In this document: positions 41,204 to 50,237 of the stretch, one piece after another
Numbering within the stretch: position 1 is the stretch's first letter
How the letters are laid out: each line of letters opens with the position of its first letter
From: Kyrpidia tusciae DSM 2912
GTDB lineage: Bacteria; Bacillota; Bacilli; Kyrpidiales; Kyrpidiaceae
NCBI RefSeq assembly: GCF_000092905.1
Contig: NC_014098.1
Coordinates: forward strand, 868,001-932,000
Direction of reading: 5' to 3'
DNA: 64,000 nucleotides
Notes under the pieces: generated by a model
Seen by the model: the letters and a program-made list of their open reading frames with translations, nothing else
Told to the model about the DNA's origin: nothing
Database searches by the model: none
Made by a program: the position numbers and the translations under genes

Positions 41204-42409
41204 ATGTATTTGACGGCCGAGGAACAGGCCATGCTGGACGGCGAGTTCGGCGAGGGGGCGGCCCTGGCCATGCGGGTTTTGGTGGGGATTGGCGAGGCTT
41301 TTGACGCCCCGCGAATGGTGCCCATCCGCCGAGCCCATGTGGCGCTCAGCAACCAGGAGGCGGACCTGTGGTTTGTCGAGCGCATGGTCGGGCTGGGGGC
41401 GCGATGCCGGGTGGCGCCAACGGTAAATCCGGGCTTTGACCTGGAATATTTCAACCGGGCCGCCGCCCTGGAAGCAGGGGATGTGGAGCAGATGGAGCGG
41501 ACGTACCGGGCGTATCGGGCCATCGGGGCGGTGTTGAATTTTAGCTGCACCCCCTACCTGTTGGACAACATCCCGCGTCAGGGAGAGGTGGTCGCCTTTT
41601 CCGAGTCCAGCGCCACTCCTTATGTGAATGCCGTCTACGGGGCCCGGAGCAACCGGGAGTCGGCCCAGAGCGCGCTGTGCGCCGCGGTGGCCGGCCGGGT
41701 ACCGGAGTACGGGCTACTTCTGGCCGAAAACCGCCGGGGGCAGATCGTGGTGGACGTCAAGGCCGAGTTGTCGAGTGATTTTGACTACCAACTGTTGGGA
41801 TACGCTGTGCCGAAAAAGATCGGCCACCGGATCCCGGTATTCGTGGGTATCCCCGATACGGCCTCCCCGGAGGCACTCATGAACCTGTGTGCCGAGCTGA
41901 ACACCGCCGGGGCCGTGCCCATGTTTCACATTGTCGGCCTCACCCCCGAGGCACCGACTTTGGAAGCGGCCCTGGGCGGTCGGGAGCCCGTGGACACCGT
42001 GACCGTCACAGACCGGGACTTGCTGGAGGTTCGGGAACAGATCTCCCAAGCTCCGGGTCAGGTGGATTTCGTTCTTCTCGGCTGTCCCCACCTCAGCCTG
42101 CGCCAGCTGCAGACCATCGCCGAGCTGGTGCGGGGGAAGAAGCTGCGGGTGGAGCTGTGGATCAACACCTCGGCGTATACCCGGGAGGTGGCGGCCCGGA
42201 TGGGCCTGGTGGACGTCATCGAGAGGGCGGGGGGGCACGTGCTTCAGGACACCTGCGTGGACCAGCCGATCTGGAAGCACCTGGAGGGGAAAACCGGAGC
42301 CACGGAATCGCCCAAATGCGCGTATTACACGAAGCGCAGGCAGATGAACTTTGTGATCCGGAGCCTGGAGGCCTGTGTTCAGGCGGCGGTCGAGGGGGTG
42401 ATCGCATGA
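41204..42409 (+). CDS. Aconitase X catalytic (large) subunit
   Basis: 401 aa, DUF521/AcnX. Family features are MYLTAEEQAMLDGEFGEG, the stretch PRMVPIRRAHVALSNQEADL, CTPYLLDNIPRQGEVVAFSE with a cluster cysteine, SSATPYVNAVYGARSNRES and, near the end, VLQDTCVDQPIW. AcnX enzymes are Fe-S dehydratases; known ones act on cis-3-hydroxy-L-proline, or on mevalonate phosphate in archaea. ATG 41204 after GGAGGAGGGG is preferred over ATG 41162. It is coupled by ATGA to the small subunit. The real substrate here is open. Confidence 0.87.
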   Translation: MYLTAEEQAMLDGEFGEGAALAMRVLVGIGEAFDAPRMVPIRRAHVALSNQEADLWFVERMVGLGARCRVAPTVNPGFDLEYFNRAAALEAGDVEQMERTYRAYRAIGAVLNFSCTPYLLDNIPRQGEVVAFSESSATPYVNAVYGARSNRESAQSALCAAVAGRVPEYGLLLAENRRGQIVVDVKAELSSDFDYQLLGYAVPKKIGHRIPVFVGIPDTASPEALMNLCAELNTAGAVPMFHIVGLTPEAPTLEAALGGREPVDTVTVTDRDLLEVREQISQAPGQVDFVLLGCPHLSLRQLQTIAELVRGKKLRVELWINTSAYTREVAARMGLVDVIERAGGHVLQDTCVDQPIWKHLEGKTGATESPKCAYYTKRRQMNFVIRSLEACVQAAVEGVIA

Positions 42410-42834
42410 CGGCACCCCAAGCTGCGGAGACCTTTGCGTGTCACAAAATCTCCGGGGGCGCGGCGTCCGGCGAAGTTCTGTTCTCCCAGGATGATATCTG
42501 TTTTTATCTGTGCGACCCGGAGACGGGCCAGGTCATCGAGGATGGCCACTGTCTTCACGGCGTCAGCGTCTCGGGGAAGATTTTGGTTTTCCCCAGCGGG
42601 AAAGGGAGCTCCGTCGTCCAGACCGACGGGCTTTACCAGTTGGCCATGCGGGGGAATGCCCCGAAAGCGGTGGTGGTCCAGCACCCGGACACCGTCCTCG
42701 TGGCGACCTGCATCATTCTCGACGTGCCCATGGTCGATCGGGTGGAGGCCGCTTTTTATGAACAGGTCAAGACCGGCGATACCGTTCAGGTGGACGCGTC
42801 GAGCGGAGTGATCCAACTCATCGGGAGAGCGTAG
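42406..42834 (+). CDS. Aconitase X swivel-domain (small) subunit
   Basis: 142 aa, DUF126. CHKISGGAASGEVLFSQDDI, SGKILVFPSGKGSSVVQTDG and LYQLAMRGNAPKAVVVQHPD are the phospholipid-like swivel domain of AcnX. The catalytic serine of the small subunit is in PSGKGSS. It starts within the stop codon of the large subunit and needs that partner. The end is one base before the regulator's ATG. Confidence 0.87.
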   Translation: MTAPQAAETFACHKISGGAASGEVLFSQDDICFYLCDPETGQVIEDGHCLHGVSVSGKILVFPSGKGSSVVQTDGLYQLAMRGNAPKAVVVQHPDTVLVATCIILDVPMVDRVEAAFYEQVKTGDTVQVDASSGVIQLIGRA

Positions 42835-42835
42835 G

Positions 42836-43702
42836 ATGAAAGAATTGCAGAATCTTAAAAGCTTGGAGGATTTCCTGCAACGCCTCGGTGCCGCAGCGGG
42901 CGAATCCGAGACCAATCGGAATTTGGCGGACTATTTTGCGACCCATTATCTTGAAATTCCTTTTATGACCGCCGGGGAGGTGGCGGCGGAAGCCAAGGTC
43001 AGTCAGGCCAGTGTCTCCCGTTTCTGTATGTCCCTGGGGTTTCACGGATACAGCGATTTGCTCCGGAAGTTGCAGAAATTGGTCCGGGAGGACATTACGG
43101 CGCCCAAGCGCCTGCGATACGCCACCCGGGGGAACCGGGACGACTACGAAGAGATCCTTGCCAATGAACAGCTCAATATCGCCGGACTGAGGGAAGTCGC
43201 GGAGCAGGAGGCCTTCCGGAGGCTGGCGGACAAATTGGCCACGGCGCCGCGGGTGGTGCTTTTATCCGCCCGGATGTCGGCGACGCTCCTCCCCTATATG
43301 ACCTATGTGCTCAATAAAATGCGGGATGGAGTCGAGGAGGTTCTTCCCCACACGCCGGCCTGGAACAGTTTGCCCTTGAGGGATCCGGCGGGCACGCAGA
43401 TCGTGACCATCGCCTTTCCGCGATATCCGAACATTCTCCTTTCCCATGTGGAGCGCTTGCACGATGCCGGGTTTTCCATCGCGGCCGTCACCGATCGCGT
43501 CGTCTCCCCCGTTACCCAATTTGCCGATCCGGTGATCACGGTGCCGGTGACCACCTCGTCGATTTTTGATGTCTACGGGGCGCCCATCGTGCTGCTCAAC
43601 TTGCTTCTTCTGGAGACGGCGAAGCGGATCCCCGGGATTGAAGAGCGGCTGAACCGGGTGGAAACGTTGGAGCAGGGAGAACACATTTATTGGAATTTTT
43701 GA
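42836..43702 (+). CDS. RpiR/MurR-family transcriptional regulator
   Basis: 288 aa. HTH_6 domain (to about residue 80) with MTAGEVAAEAKVSQASVSRF and CMSLGFHGYSDLLRKLQK. A SIS domain follows (about 125-255), with RVVLLSARMSATLLPYMTYV and FAVTD-like DRVVSPVTQFADPVITVPVT. SIS domains sense phosphosugars or other small ligands. The position between AcnX and the amidohydrolases makes it the probable regulator of the island. Confidence 0.87.
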   Translation: MKELQNLKSLEDFLQRLGAAAGESETNRNLADYFATHYLEIPFMTAGEVAAEAKVSQASVSRFCMSLGFHGYSDLLRKLQKLVREDITAPKRLRYATRGNRDDYEEILANEQLNIAGLREVAEQEAFRRLADKLATAPRVVLLSARMSATLLPYMTYVLNKMRDGVEEVLPHTPAWNSLPLRDPAGTQIVTIAFPRYPNILLSHVERLHDAGFSIAAVTDRVVSPVTQFADPVITVPVTTSSIFDVYGAPIVLLNLLLLETAKRIPGIEERLNRVETLEQGEHIYWNF

Positions 43703-43732
43703 TTGGAGACTTATGGGAAATGAGGGCTGGGT

Positions 43733-45022
43733 GTGGGAACATCGGCGGCGGGTTTTGACGTACAGGGTGTCAATTCCGAGCGGATTGCCCAGAGGTTGGA
43801 GGAGTTGGCCCGGTTCGGCCGGTCCGAGGCCAGTGGCGGCGGGTGGTTTCGGGGCTTTGGCACCGAGGCGGAGCTTCGGGCCAGGGAGTGGCTGAGGGAT
43901 CTCTGGCACAAGGTACTGGGTCTCGAGGTGCGGATGGACACCGCGGCGAATCTGTGGGGGACGATGCCGGGGCGGGAGGCCCTGCCCGCCCTGGTGCTCG
44001 GTTCGCACCACGACACCGTGCCAAATGGCGGACAGTTTGACGGCGCCCTGGGTTTGGTCCTGGCCACGGAGGTGGTTCAGCGGCTGGTGGAGGAGGGATA
44101 TCGGCTGCGCCATCCGGTCCAGGTGGTTTCGTTTACCGCCGAGGAGCCCAACCCCTTTCAAGTGTCCACCCTGGGGAGCCGGGCGGCGGCGGGGGTTCTC
44201 CGGGTGGAGGATGTGCGGAAGGCGGTTCACATCCGTACGGGGGTGAGCCTTCGGGATGCCCTCCAAGCGGCCGGGGGCGATCTCGACCGGCTGGATCGGG
44301 CGCGCCTGGATCCGGCCGGGGTGTCGGCCTACCTAGAGTGCCACATTGAGCAGGGCAAGCGGCTGTGGAGCCGGGGAATGCCCTTGGGGGTGGTCACGGC
44401 CATCACGGGGATTTATCGGGAAGAGGTGGTGGTGGAGGGGGAGGCGAACCATGCGGGGACGACGCTGATGGCGGATCGGCGGGATGCCCTTTGTGCCGCG
44501 GCGGAGCTCGTTCTCGGTTTCGAGGAAGCGGTGGTCCGGGGAGGAGGCGAGGAAATCGTCGGCACCATCGGGCAGTTGGAGGTGAGACCGAACGCTCCGA
44601 ATATCGTCCCGGGGTGCGTCTCCTTGATCCTGGAGGTGCGCAGCCCCGATCGGGAGGGGACGGCGAAGGTGCTGAGGGCTTTTGACGAGTGTGTCCGGCG
44701 GGTGGAGGCAGGGCGGAGGGTTCAGGTTCGGCGGGTGCGTCTTTTGGATCAGGAGGCGTCCTGGATGGACCCGGCGGTAATCGGGGCCTTGGAACGGGCG
44801 GCGGCCGAGCTCGGGGAGCCGTACATGCTGCTTTCCAGTATGGCCGGGCACGATGCCACCCATATGGCCAGAATCACCCGGGCGGGGATGTTGTTCGTGC
44901 CGAGTGTGGGGGGAAAAAGCCACTGTCCCGAGGAGGAGAGCCGAATGGAAGACATCGCAAAAGCGGGGGACGCCCTGCTCAGGGCTCTCCTGATCCTGGA
45001 TGAGGAGTTGGACGCCCGGTGA
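43733..45022 (+). CDS. M20-family amidohydrolase (N-carbamoyl-L-amino-acid hydrolase / allantoate amidohydrolase type)
   Basis: 429 aa. LVLGSHHDTVPNGGQFDGAL gives two metal ligands, VSFTAEEPNPF the catalytic Glu pair (family usually EEGSRF), LECHIEQGKRLW and EANHAGTTLMADRRD the substrate region, and AGHDATHMARITRAGMLFVP the C-terminal ligand. The family removes carbamoyl, formyl or ureido groups from N-substituted amino acids. GTG 43733 after GAGGGCTGG. It overlaps the deiminase gene by four bases, so the two probably act in sequence. Confidence 0.87.
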   Translation: MGTSAAGFDVQGVNSERIAQRLEELARFGRSEASGGGWFRGFGTEAELRAREWLRDLWHKVLGLEVRMDTAANLWGTMPGREALPALVLGSHHDTVPNGGQFDGALGLVLATEVVQRLVEEGYRLRHPVQVVSFTAEEPNPFQVSTLGSRAAAGVLRVEDVRKAVHIRTGVSLRDALQAAGGDLDRLDRARLDPAGVSAYLECHIEQGKRLWSRGMPLGVVTAITGIYREEVVVEGEANHAGTTLMADRRDALCAAAELVLGFEEAVVRGGGEEIVGTIGQLEVRPNAPNIVPGCVSLILEVRSPDREGTAKVLRAFDECVRRVEAGRRVQVRRVRLLDQEASWMDPAVIGALERAAAELGEPYMLLSSMAGHDATHMARITRAGMLFVPSVGGKSHCPEEESRMEDIAKAGDALLRALLILDEELDAR

Positions 45023-46368
45023 GACGTCTGTATTGTCCGATGATGGTGTACACCAGGGGGAGATTCTGGACTGAAGCGGCGGTTCTCGTGGAAAATGGGG
45101 TGATTCAGGAGGTGGCGCCGAGGATTGAACTGGAGCCCTGGGTGGACGCCCGGGAGAGGGTGGATTGGTCGGATCTTCTCCTCGTGCCCGGGACGGTGAA
45201 CGCTCACAATCATTCGTTCCAAAGTTTGCTCCGGGGGATTGCAGTGGATGTTCCCTTCTTGCAGTGGCGGGACGAGGCCCTTTATCGCTTCTCGCCTCAT
45301 TTGGACCCCGAGGCGATCTATTACGGTGCCCTGCTGGCTTTTGGAGAGATGATGCGCTACGGGGTCACCACGGTGTGTGATTTTTTCTACGTCCACCAGG
45401 ATGGGCTGGAGTGCGACGAAGCGGTCATCCGGGCGGCTGGGGATCTCGGGATTCGGCTGGTGCTGGCCCGGACCCTTTACGACTGGCCGGGCGCTCCGGC
45501 GGGTTACCGGGAGCCGGTGGACCGGGCGGTGGCCCGAACGCGTCATTTGGCGGCAAAATATCAGGGCAATCCCTTGGTGCGGGTCATCCCGGCCCCTCAC
45601 AGTCTGCACGGGGCCTCTCCGGAGATGGTGGTGGCCGGCCACCGGCTGGCCGAGGAGTTGGAGTGCCGATTTCACATCCACGTCAGCGAAGAGCCTTTTG
45701 AGGTGGAGCAGGTCCAGGCAGAGCACGGTCTGAGGCCGGTGGAGTTGCTCGATCGACTGGGGGTATTGGACGACAAACTGGTGGCCATTCACGCGGTGTG
45801 GCTCGATGACGGGGAGATCGCCAGGATGGGGGAGAAGGGGGCGCACCTGGTGTACTGTCCCTCCAGCAACATGTTTCTGGCGGACGGGGTGACGAAGATC
45901 CCCCAACTCGTGAAGGCCGGCGTTTCGGTGGCCCTGGGGACGGACGGGGCGTGCAGCAACAACCGTACCAGCGTTTTCGAAGAGATGCGAATGACGGCAT
46001 TATTACAGAAGGTGTCCACCCTTGACGCCGCGGCGGTGTCGGCCAAGCAGGCTTTTTCCATGGGGACGGAGGTGGGGGGCGAGGTTCTTGAACTGCCTGT
46101 GGGAAGGATTGAGCCGGGCTATGCCGCTGATTTTGTCGGAATCGACCCCGGGGACTGGTCGATGCAGCCTTTCCATGCGGGCACCGACGTGGTGGCCCAA
46201 ATCGTGTACGCGATGCAGCCCCAAGCGATTCGCCGGGTGGTCATCGCCGGGGAGGAGCGCGTCCGGGACGGCTCGATCGCCGGACTTTCCAGGGAAGATG
46301 TTGTCATGAATGTTTCCGCGGTGATGGATAGATTACACCGTTTGGCCAGCAAGAAGACAAATACGTAA
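45019..46368 (+). CDS. HutF-like deiminase of the amidohydrolase superfamily
   Basis: 449 aa. The metal motif NAHNHSFQSLLRG is close to the NxHSHAFQ of formiminoglutamate deiminase. FLQWRDEALYRF and GVTTVCDFFYVHQDG fit as well. HIHVSEEPFEVEQ, AIHAVWLDD and ALGTDGACSNNRT give the remaining His and Asp ligands, the last being more SsnA/TRZ-like. With hutU and hutI downstream, conversion of formiminoglutamate to formylglutamate is the likely reaction, but a guanine-deaminase-like activity remains possible. Confidence 0.75.
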   Translation: MRRLYCPMMVYTRGRFWTEAAVLVENGVIQEVAPRIELEPWVDARERVDWSDLLLVPGTVNAHNHSFQSLLRGIAVDVPFLQWRDEALYRFSPHLDPEAIYYGALLAFGEMMRYGVTTVCDFFYVHQDGLECDEAVIRAAGDLGIRLVLARTLYDWPGAPAGYREPVDRAVARTRHLAAKYQGNPLVRVIPAPHSLHGASPEMVVAGHRLAEELECRFHIHVSEEPFEVEQVQAEHGLRPVELLDRLGVLDDKLVAIHAVWLDDGEIARMGEKGAHLVYCPSSNMFLADGVTKIPQLVKAGVSVALGTDGACSNNRTSVFEEMRMTALLQKVSTLDAAAVSAKQAFSMGTEVGGEVLELPVGRIEPGYAADFVGIDPGDWSMQPFHAGTDVVAQIVYAMQPQAIRRVVIAGEERVRDGSIAGLSREDVVMNVSAVMDRLHRLASKKTNT

Positions 46369-46374
46369 TGAATA

Positions 46375-46403
46375 TTGACGTACAGTAGACATACAAGTAG
46401 CAT
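46375..46403 (+). promoter_or_regulatory. Internal promoter before the ABC importer
   Basis: TTGACG (46375-46380), 17-bp spacer, TAGCAT (46398-46403), 25 bases before the binding-protein gene. Confidence 0.5.
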
Positions 46404-46427
46404 GGATGATGAGGAGGAGGAAAGCTG

Positions 46428-47453
46428 ATGCAAAAAAATCGACTCATCCGCGGCGCGGGCATCGTCGGGGCCCTGGCCTTGGCAACCGGGATCCTGGGCT
46501 GTGGGCAAAGCACATCGAGCCCGGCGAACGGGTCGGGGGAAGCGGGCGGTCAGGCTGTGGGGACTGTTTCCATCGCGCTGTCCACGTGGACGGGCTTTGC
46601 GCCATTGTACGTGGCAGAAGAAAAAGGTTTTTTTGACAAAGAGGGCGTTCATGTCAACCTCGTGAAAATGGAAAGTGTGGCCGACCGGCGAAGCGCGTTG
46701 GCGGCCAACCGAATTCAGGGATTCACGACGACGATTGACAGCCACGTGGTGACGGCGGCCAGTGGCGTACCCGTGGTGCAAGTGCTGGCGGTGGATGACT
46801 CCTACGGCGGGGACGGTGTGGTGGCCAAAAAGGAGATTCAATCTCTGGCCGACCTCAAAGGAAAGACTGTGGCGGTACAAACGGACGGGGGCGCCAGTTA
46901 CTTTTGGTTTCTCTATCTGTTGAAGCAAAATCATATCGATAAGAATGAGATCAAGTTTGAGAGCATGACGGCGGGGGACGCCGGGGCAGCCTTTGTGGCC
47001 AAAAAGGTGGATGCGGCGGTGACCTGGGAACCCTGGTTGTCCAGGGCTGAAAAGACGGACTTTGGCCACGTGCTCATCAAGAGCGACAAGACTCCCGGGG
47101 TGATCACCGACACCTTGGGATTCCGCAAGGATTTTGTCGATGCCCATCCGGATGCGGTGAAAAAAGTCGTTCGGGCGTGGTTTGACGCACTGGATTACAT
47201 CCATAAGAACCCCGACGACGCTTACGCGATCATGGCCAAAAATCTCGGCCAGAGCCTTGACGATTTTAAAAGCAGTGTGCACGAGGTGCGCTGGTACGAC
47301 CAGGCGTTGAATAAACAGTATTTTGGGAACCCCGTCACCGATGGGCAGCTTTACAAGTTGACGGAAATGGCGGCGGATTTTTGGGTGGAACAGGGGATCA
47401 TCAAGCAAAAGCCAAACATTGCTGAACTCGTCGACGGAAAGTTCGTCGAATGA
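46428..47453 (+). CDS. ABC importer substrate-binding lipoprotein (NMT1/THI5/SsuA family)
   Basis: 341 aa. A lipoprotein signal ends with ATGILGC (Cys about residue 25). The binding fold starts with VSIALSTWTGFAPLYVAEEK and has KGKTVAVQTDGGASYFWFLY and DAAVTWEPWLSRAEKTDF, the usual NMT1-type signature. Relatives bind thiamine precursors, sulfonates, hydantoins or other heterocycles. GAGGAGGAGG precedes ATG 46428. An imidazole-type ligand such as urocanate would suit the neighbours. Confidence 0.88.
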   Translation: MQKNRLIRGAGIVGALALATGILGCGQSTSSPANGSGEAGGQAVGTVSIALSTWTGFAPLYVAEEKGFFDKEGVHVNLVKMESVADRRSALAANRIQGFTTTIDSHVVTAASGVPVVQVLAVDDSYGGDGVVAKKEIQSLADLKGKTVAVQTDGGASYFWFLYLLKQNHIDKNEIKFESMTAGDAGAAFVAKKVDAAVTWEPWLSRAEKTDFGHVLIKSDKTPGVITDTLGFRKDFVDAHPDAVKKVVRAWFDALDYIHKNPDDAYAIMAKNLGQSLDDFKSSVHEVRWYDQALNKQYFGNPVTDGQLYKLTEMAADFWVEQGIIKQKPNIAELVDGKFVE

Positions 47454-47485
47454 TCGGTGACACAGAGATGCGGTGAGGAGCGGGG

Positions 47486-48400
47486 ATGATGGAGCCGTTA
47501 AATTCAGTCAAACGAACCGCCGAGACAACGGGATTCGACGATTCCCCTCAAGATCGCGAGTTGACAGACCGGGGGTCGATGGACCGGGGGTTCATCCCCA
47601 GAGGCAACGGGCGCCGGAAACCTTCGATCTTCAAACCCTTTCAGCCGATCTCTCCAACGTGGTATTTGGCCCTGGCCCTGTGCGGCTTTATCGGCTTCCT
47701 GGGGATTTGGTCGCTGGTGACCTACACCGGCAGCGTCGATAAACTGTTTCTTCCCACGCCGACGGATATTTTGCAAAATGGGATCCGGATGTTCGCGGAG
47801 TTTAACTTTTTAAACGATATTTTCGCGACGGTGTGGAGGGTTTTGCTCGGATTCGCCCTGGCTGCGGTGGTTGCGGTGCCGCTCGGGATTCTCATGGGCG
47901 TGTATCGTCCGATTGAGGCGATCCTGGAGCCCCTGGTATCGTTTGCTCGGTATATGCCGGCCTCGGCTTTCATCCCCCTTCTGATTCTGTGGGTGGGGAT
48001 CGGGGACGCCGAAAAGGTGTCGGTGATTTTCCTCGGGAGCCTTTTCTCATTGATTCTCATGGTGGCCGTCCATGTCCACCACGTTCGGCGGGAGCTGACC
48101 GAAGCGGCTTATACCCTGGGGGCAAAGGACGGGTTTGTCGTGCGCCACGTGGTGATTCCCGCCGCTTTTCCGGAAATCTATGATACCCTGCGGCTGGTGT
48201 TGGGGTGGGCCTGGACCTATGTGATCGTCGCGGAACTGGTGGCGGCCAAAAGCGGTATCGGCTATGTGATTCTTCAGTCCCAGCGCATGCTGCAGACTGC
48301 GGATATTATTTTTGGCATTGTCGTGATCGGGTTTATCGGTCTGCTGTCAGATCTCCTCATGAAAGGGCTCGGCTCCGCACTGTTTCGATGGCGGGAATAG
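47486..48400 (+). CDS. ABC importer permease (SsuC/TauC type)
   Basis: 304 aa with six predicted helices after a long charged N-terminus of about 50 residues. The EAA loop is present as EAAYTLGAKDGFVVRHVVIP, which contacts the ATPase. GGGATGATG sits right at the start codon; GAGGAGCGGG is the ribosome site. The TAG is 11 bases before the ATPase GTG. Confidence 0.9.
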   Translation: MMEPLNSVKRTAETTGFDDSPQDRELTDRGSMDRGFIPRGNGRRKPSIFKPFQPISPTWYLALALCGFIGFLGIWSLVTYTGSVDKLFLPTPTDILQNGIRMFAEFNFLNDIFATVWRVLLGFALAAVVAVPLGILMGVYRPIEAILEPLVSFARYMPASAFIPLLILWVGIGDAEKVSVIFLGSLFSLILMVAVHVHHVRRELTEAAYTLGAKDGFVVRHVVIPAAFPEIYDTLRLVLGWAWTYVIVAELVAAKSGIGYVILQSQRMLQTADIIFGIVVIGFIGLLSDLLMKGLGSALFRWRE

Positions 48401-48411
48401 GGGGGAAAATC

Positions 48412-49242
48412 GTGGAACCGTACATCCAAATCTCCCGGGTATCGAAGTATTTTGTAAAGAGGCGCCAAGCTCTTTGGGCCATCAAGGATATTTCATTAGA
48501 TATTGCGTCCGGGGAGTTGATCACCATCCTGGGGCCGTCGGGCTGCGGAAAATCCACTCTGTTGCGGATCGTAGCCGGGCTGGAAACCGCGGATGAGGGG
48601 GTCGTGCACGTGGCCGGGGAGCGGGTGGATGGCCCGGGGGCCGACCGGGGCATGGTTCACCAGTCGTACACGCTGTTTCCCTGGCTGACCGTCCGCCAGA
48701 ACATTGAGTTCGGGCTCAAGGTTCGGGGGGTCCCCGCCGAATCCCGGCGAGAGATTTCTTCGCAGTATTTGCAGAGAGTCGGTCTGGAAGGATTTGCCGA
48801 TCATTACCCAAAGGAACTTTCCGGCGGGATGAAGCAGCGGGTGGCCATTGCCCGGGCCTTTGCGAACGATCCCCGGGTACTGTTGCTGGATGAGCCCTTT
48901 GGGGCTTTGGATGCGCAGACGAAAACAGTCATGCAAGAGCATTTGTTAGAAATTTGGGAGAGGAGCGGGAAAACGGTCGTGTTTGTCACCCACGACATTG
49001 AGGAGGCGGTGTTCATGGCGGACCGGGTGGTGGTCATGACCCGTCGGCCGGGGACGATTCGGGAAATCGTCAAGGTGGACATCCCCCGTCCCCGGGACTA
49101 TCACGTGCGTTTCTCCCGGCCTCTTATCGAGTTAAAAGAGTATCTCACTCAGGCCATTCGCGAAGAGAGTGGATGGACGGCACAAGTTGGCGTATCGGGA
49201 GGGGGTAGCCGTGGCACAGCCTCTCGTGTGGATGCTCGATGA
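48412..49242 (+). CDS. ABC importer ATP-binding protein (SsuB/TauB type)
   Basis: 276 aa. Walker A ILGPSGCGKSTLLR, Q-loop MVHQSYTLFPWLTV, signature ELSGGMKQRVAIARAFA and Walker B VLLLDEPFGALDAQT are all intact. GTG 48412 after AGGGGGGA is preferred; ATG 48388 inside the permease gene is an alternative. The 3' end overlaps the dehydrogenase gene by 32 bases. Confidence 0.92.
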   Translation: MEPYIQISRVSKYFVKRRQALWAIKDISLDIASGELITILGPSGCGKSTLLRIVAGLETADEGVVHVAGERVDGPGADRGMVHQSYTLFPWLTVRQNIEFGLKVRGVPAESRREISSQYLQRVGLEGFADHYPKELSGGMKQRVAIARAFANDPRVLLLDEPFGALDAQTKTVMQEHLLEIWERSGKTVVFVTHDIEEAVFMADRVVVMTRRPGTIREIVKVDIPRPRDYHVRFSRPLIELKEYLTQAIREESGWTAQVGVSGGGSRGTASRVDAR

Positions 49243-50197
49243 CGAATGGGATGACCACTCCCAGGAGGAGAGGTATTTTTCCCAGATCGGATGGCGGTTT
49301 CTCGTCTCGACCAGCCGCACGCTGAAGGAGGATTATCGGCTGGAAGGACGGCAGGCCGACGCTTTAATCCAACAAGTCGGGTTTCGACTCCCGACCTCGC
49401 TGTTTGAGGGGATGCCGAATCTAAAAATTGTGTGCGTCCCGGGGGTGGGGTATGATCACGTCCACGTCGAGTCGGCCACCAGGCGGGGTATCTGGGTGTC
49501 GAACATACCGGATTATTGCACCGATGAAGTGGCGGATCACACCGTGGCGGCGCTGATGTATTTTCATCGGGATTTACGGGGGATGGATGAGGACGTTCGC
49601 AAGGGGATCTGGGACCCGCTCCGGTATGTGAAAAACCGGAGAACGGCGGAAACGATGGTTGGCCTGGTGGGATTCGGCCGCATCGGCCGGAGGGTGGCGG
49701 CGAAGCTGGCTGCCCTGGGATTTCGGGTGGCGGCCTTTGATCGCACGGTGGGGGACGGGATGTTCCGGGAGATGGGGGTTACCCGGCTGCCCATTGAAAT
49801 GTTGATGGAAAAATGCGACTACGTCAGTTTGCATCTGCCTGCGACGCCAGAGACGGAGGGCATGCTGGATGCTGAGCTATTGGGCAAAATGCCCTCCCAC
49901 GGGGTGTTGATTAATACGTCCCGGGGGTCGGTGGTGGATGAGGCGGCCTTGGTGGCGCTCTTGGTGAGGGGAAAGATTCGCGGGGCGGCCTTGGACGTGT
50001 TTCAGGTGGAGCCCCTTCCGGCCGATCACGTCCTGCGAAGGCTGCCCAACGTTTTGCTCTCGCCCCACGCCGCGTATGTGACCAGGGAGTCCATTGACGA
50101 GTTGAAACAGAAAGTGTGCCGGGAAGTGACATTGGCCGTGGAGGGGCACAAGCCTGTGTACGCGTTGAATCGACCGCAGGGGTCTCACCGAGCCTAG
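49211..50197 (+). CDS. D-2-hydroxyacid dehydrogenase family protein
   Basis: 328 aa. The NAD-binding motif [20 protein letters not shown], followed by [16 protein letters not shown] and [17 protein letters not shown] with the catalytic Arg region. [13 protein letters not shown] has the Glu, and [17 protein letters not shown] the catalytic His. Substrate could be a 2-keto acid or 2-hydroxyacid. GTG 49211 lies after GGGAGGGGG, within the ATPase gene end. In an imidazole pathway imidazole-lactate would be one candidate, but nothing in the sequence fixes it. Confidence 0.85.
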   Translation: MAQPLVWMLDDEWDDHSQEERYFSQIGWRFLVSTSRTLKEDYRLEGRQADALIQQVGFRLPTSLFEGMPNLKIVCVPGVGYDHVHVESATRRGIWVSNIPDYCTDEVADHTVAALMYFHRDLRGMDEDVRKGIWDPLRYVKNRRTAETMVGLVGFGRIGRRVAAKLAALGFRVAAFDRTVGDGMFREMGVTRLPIEMLMEKCDYVSLHLPATPETEGMLDAELLGKMPSHGVLINTSRGSVVDEAALVALLVRGKIRGAALDVFQVEPLPADHVLRRLPNVLLSPHAAYVTRESIDELKQKVCREVTLAVEGHKPVYALNRPQGSHRA

Positions 50198-50237
50198 ATT
50201 GCACCGGAACGTAAACCATTTGTTGGGAGGAGTCGAC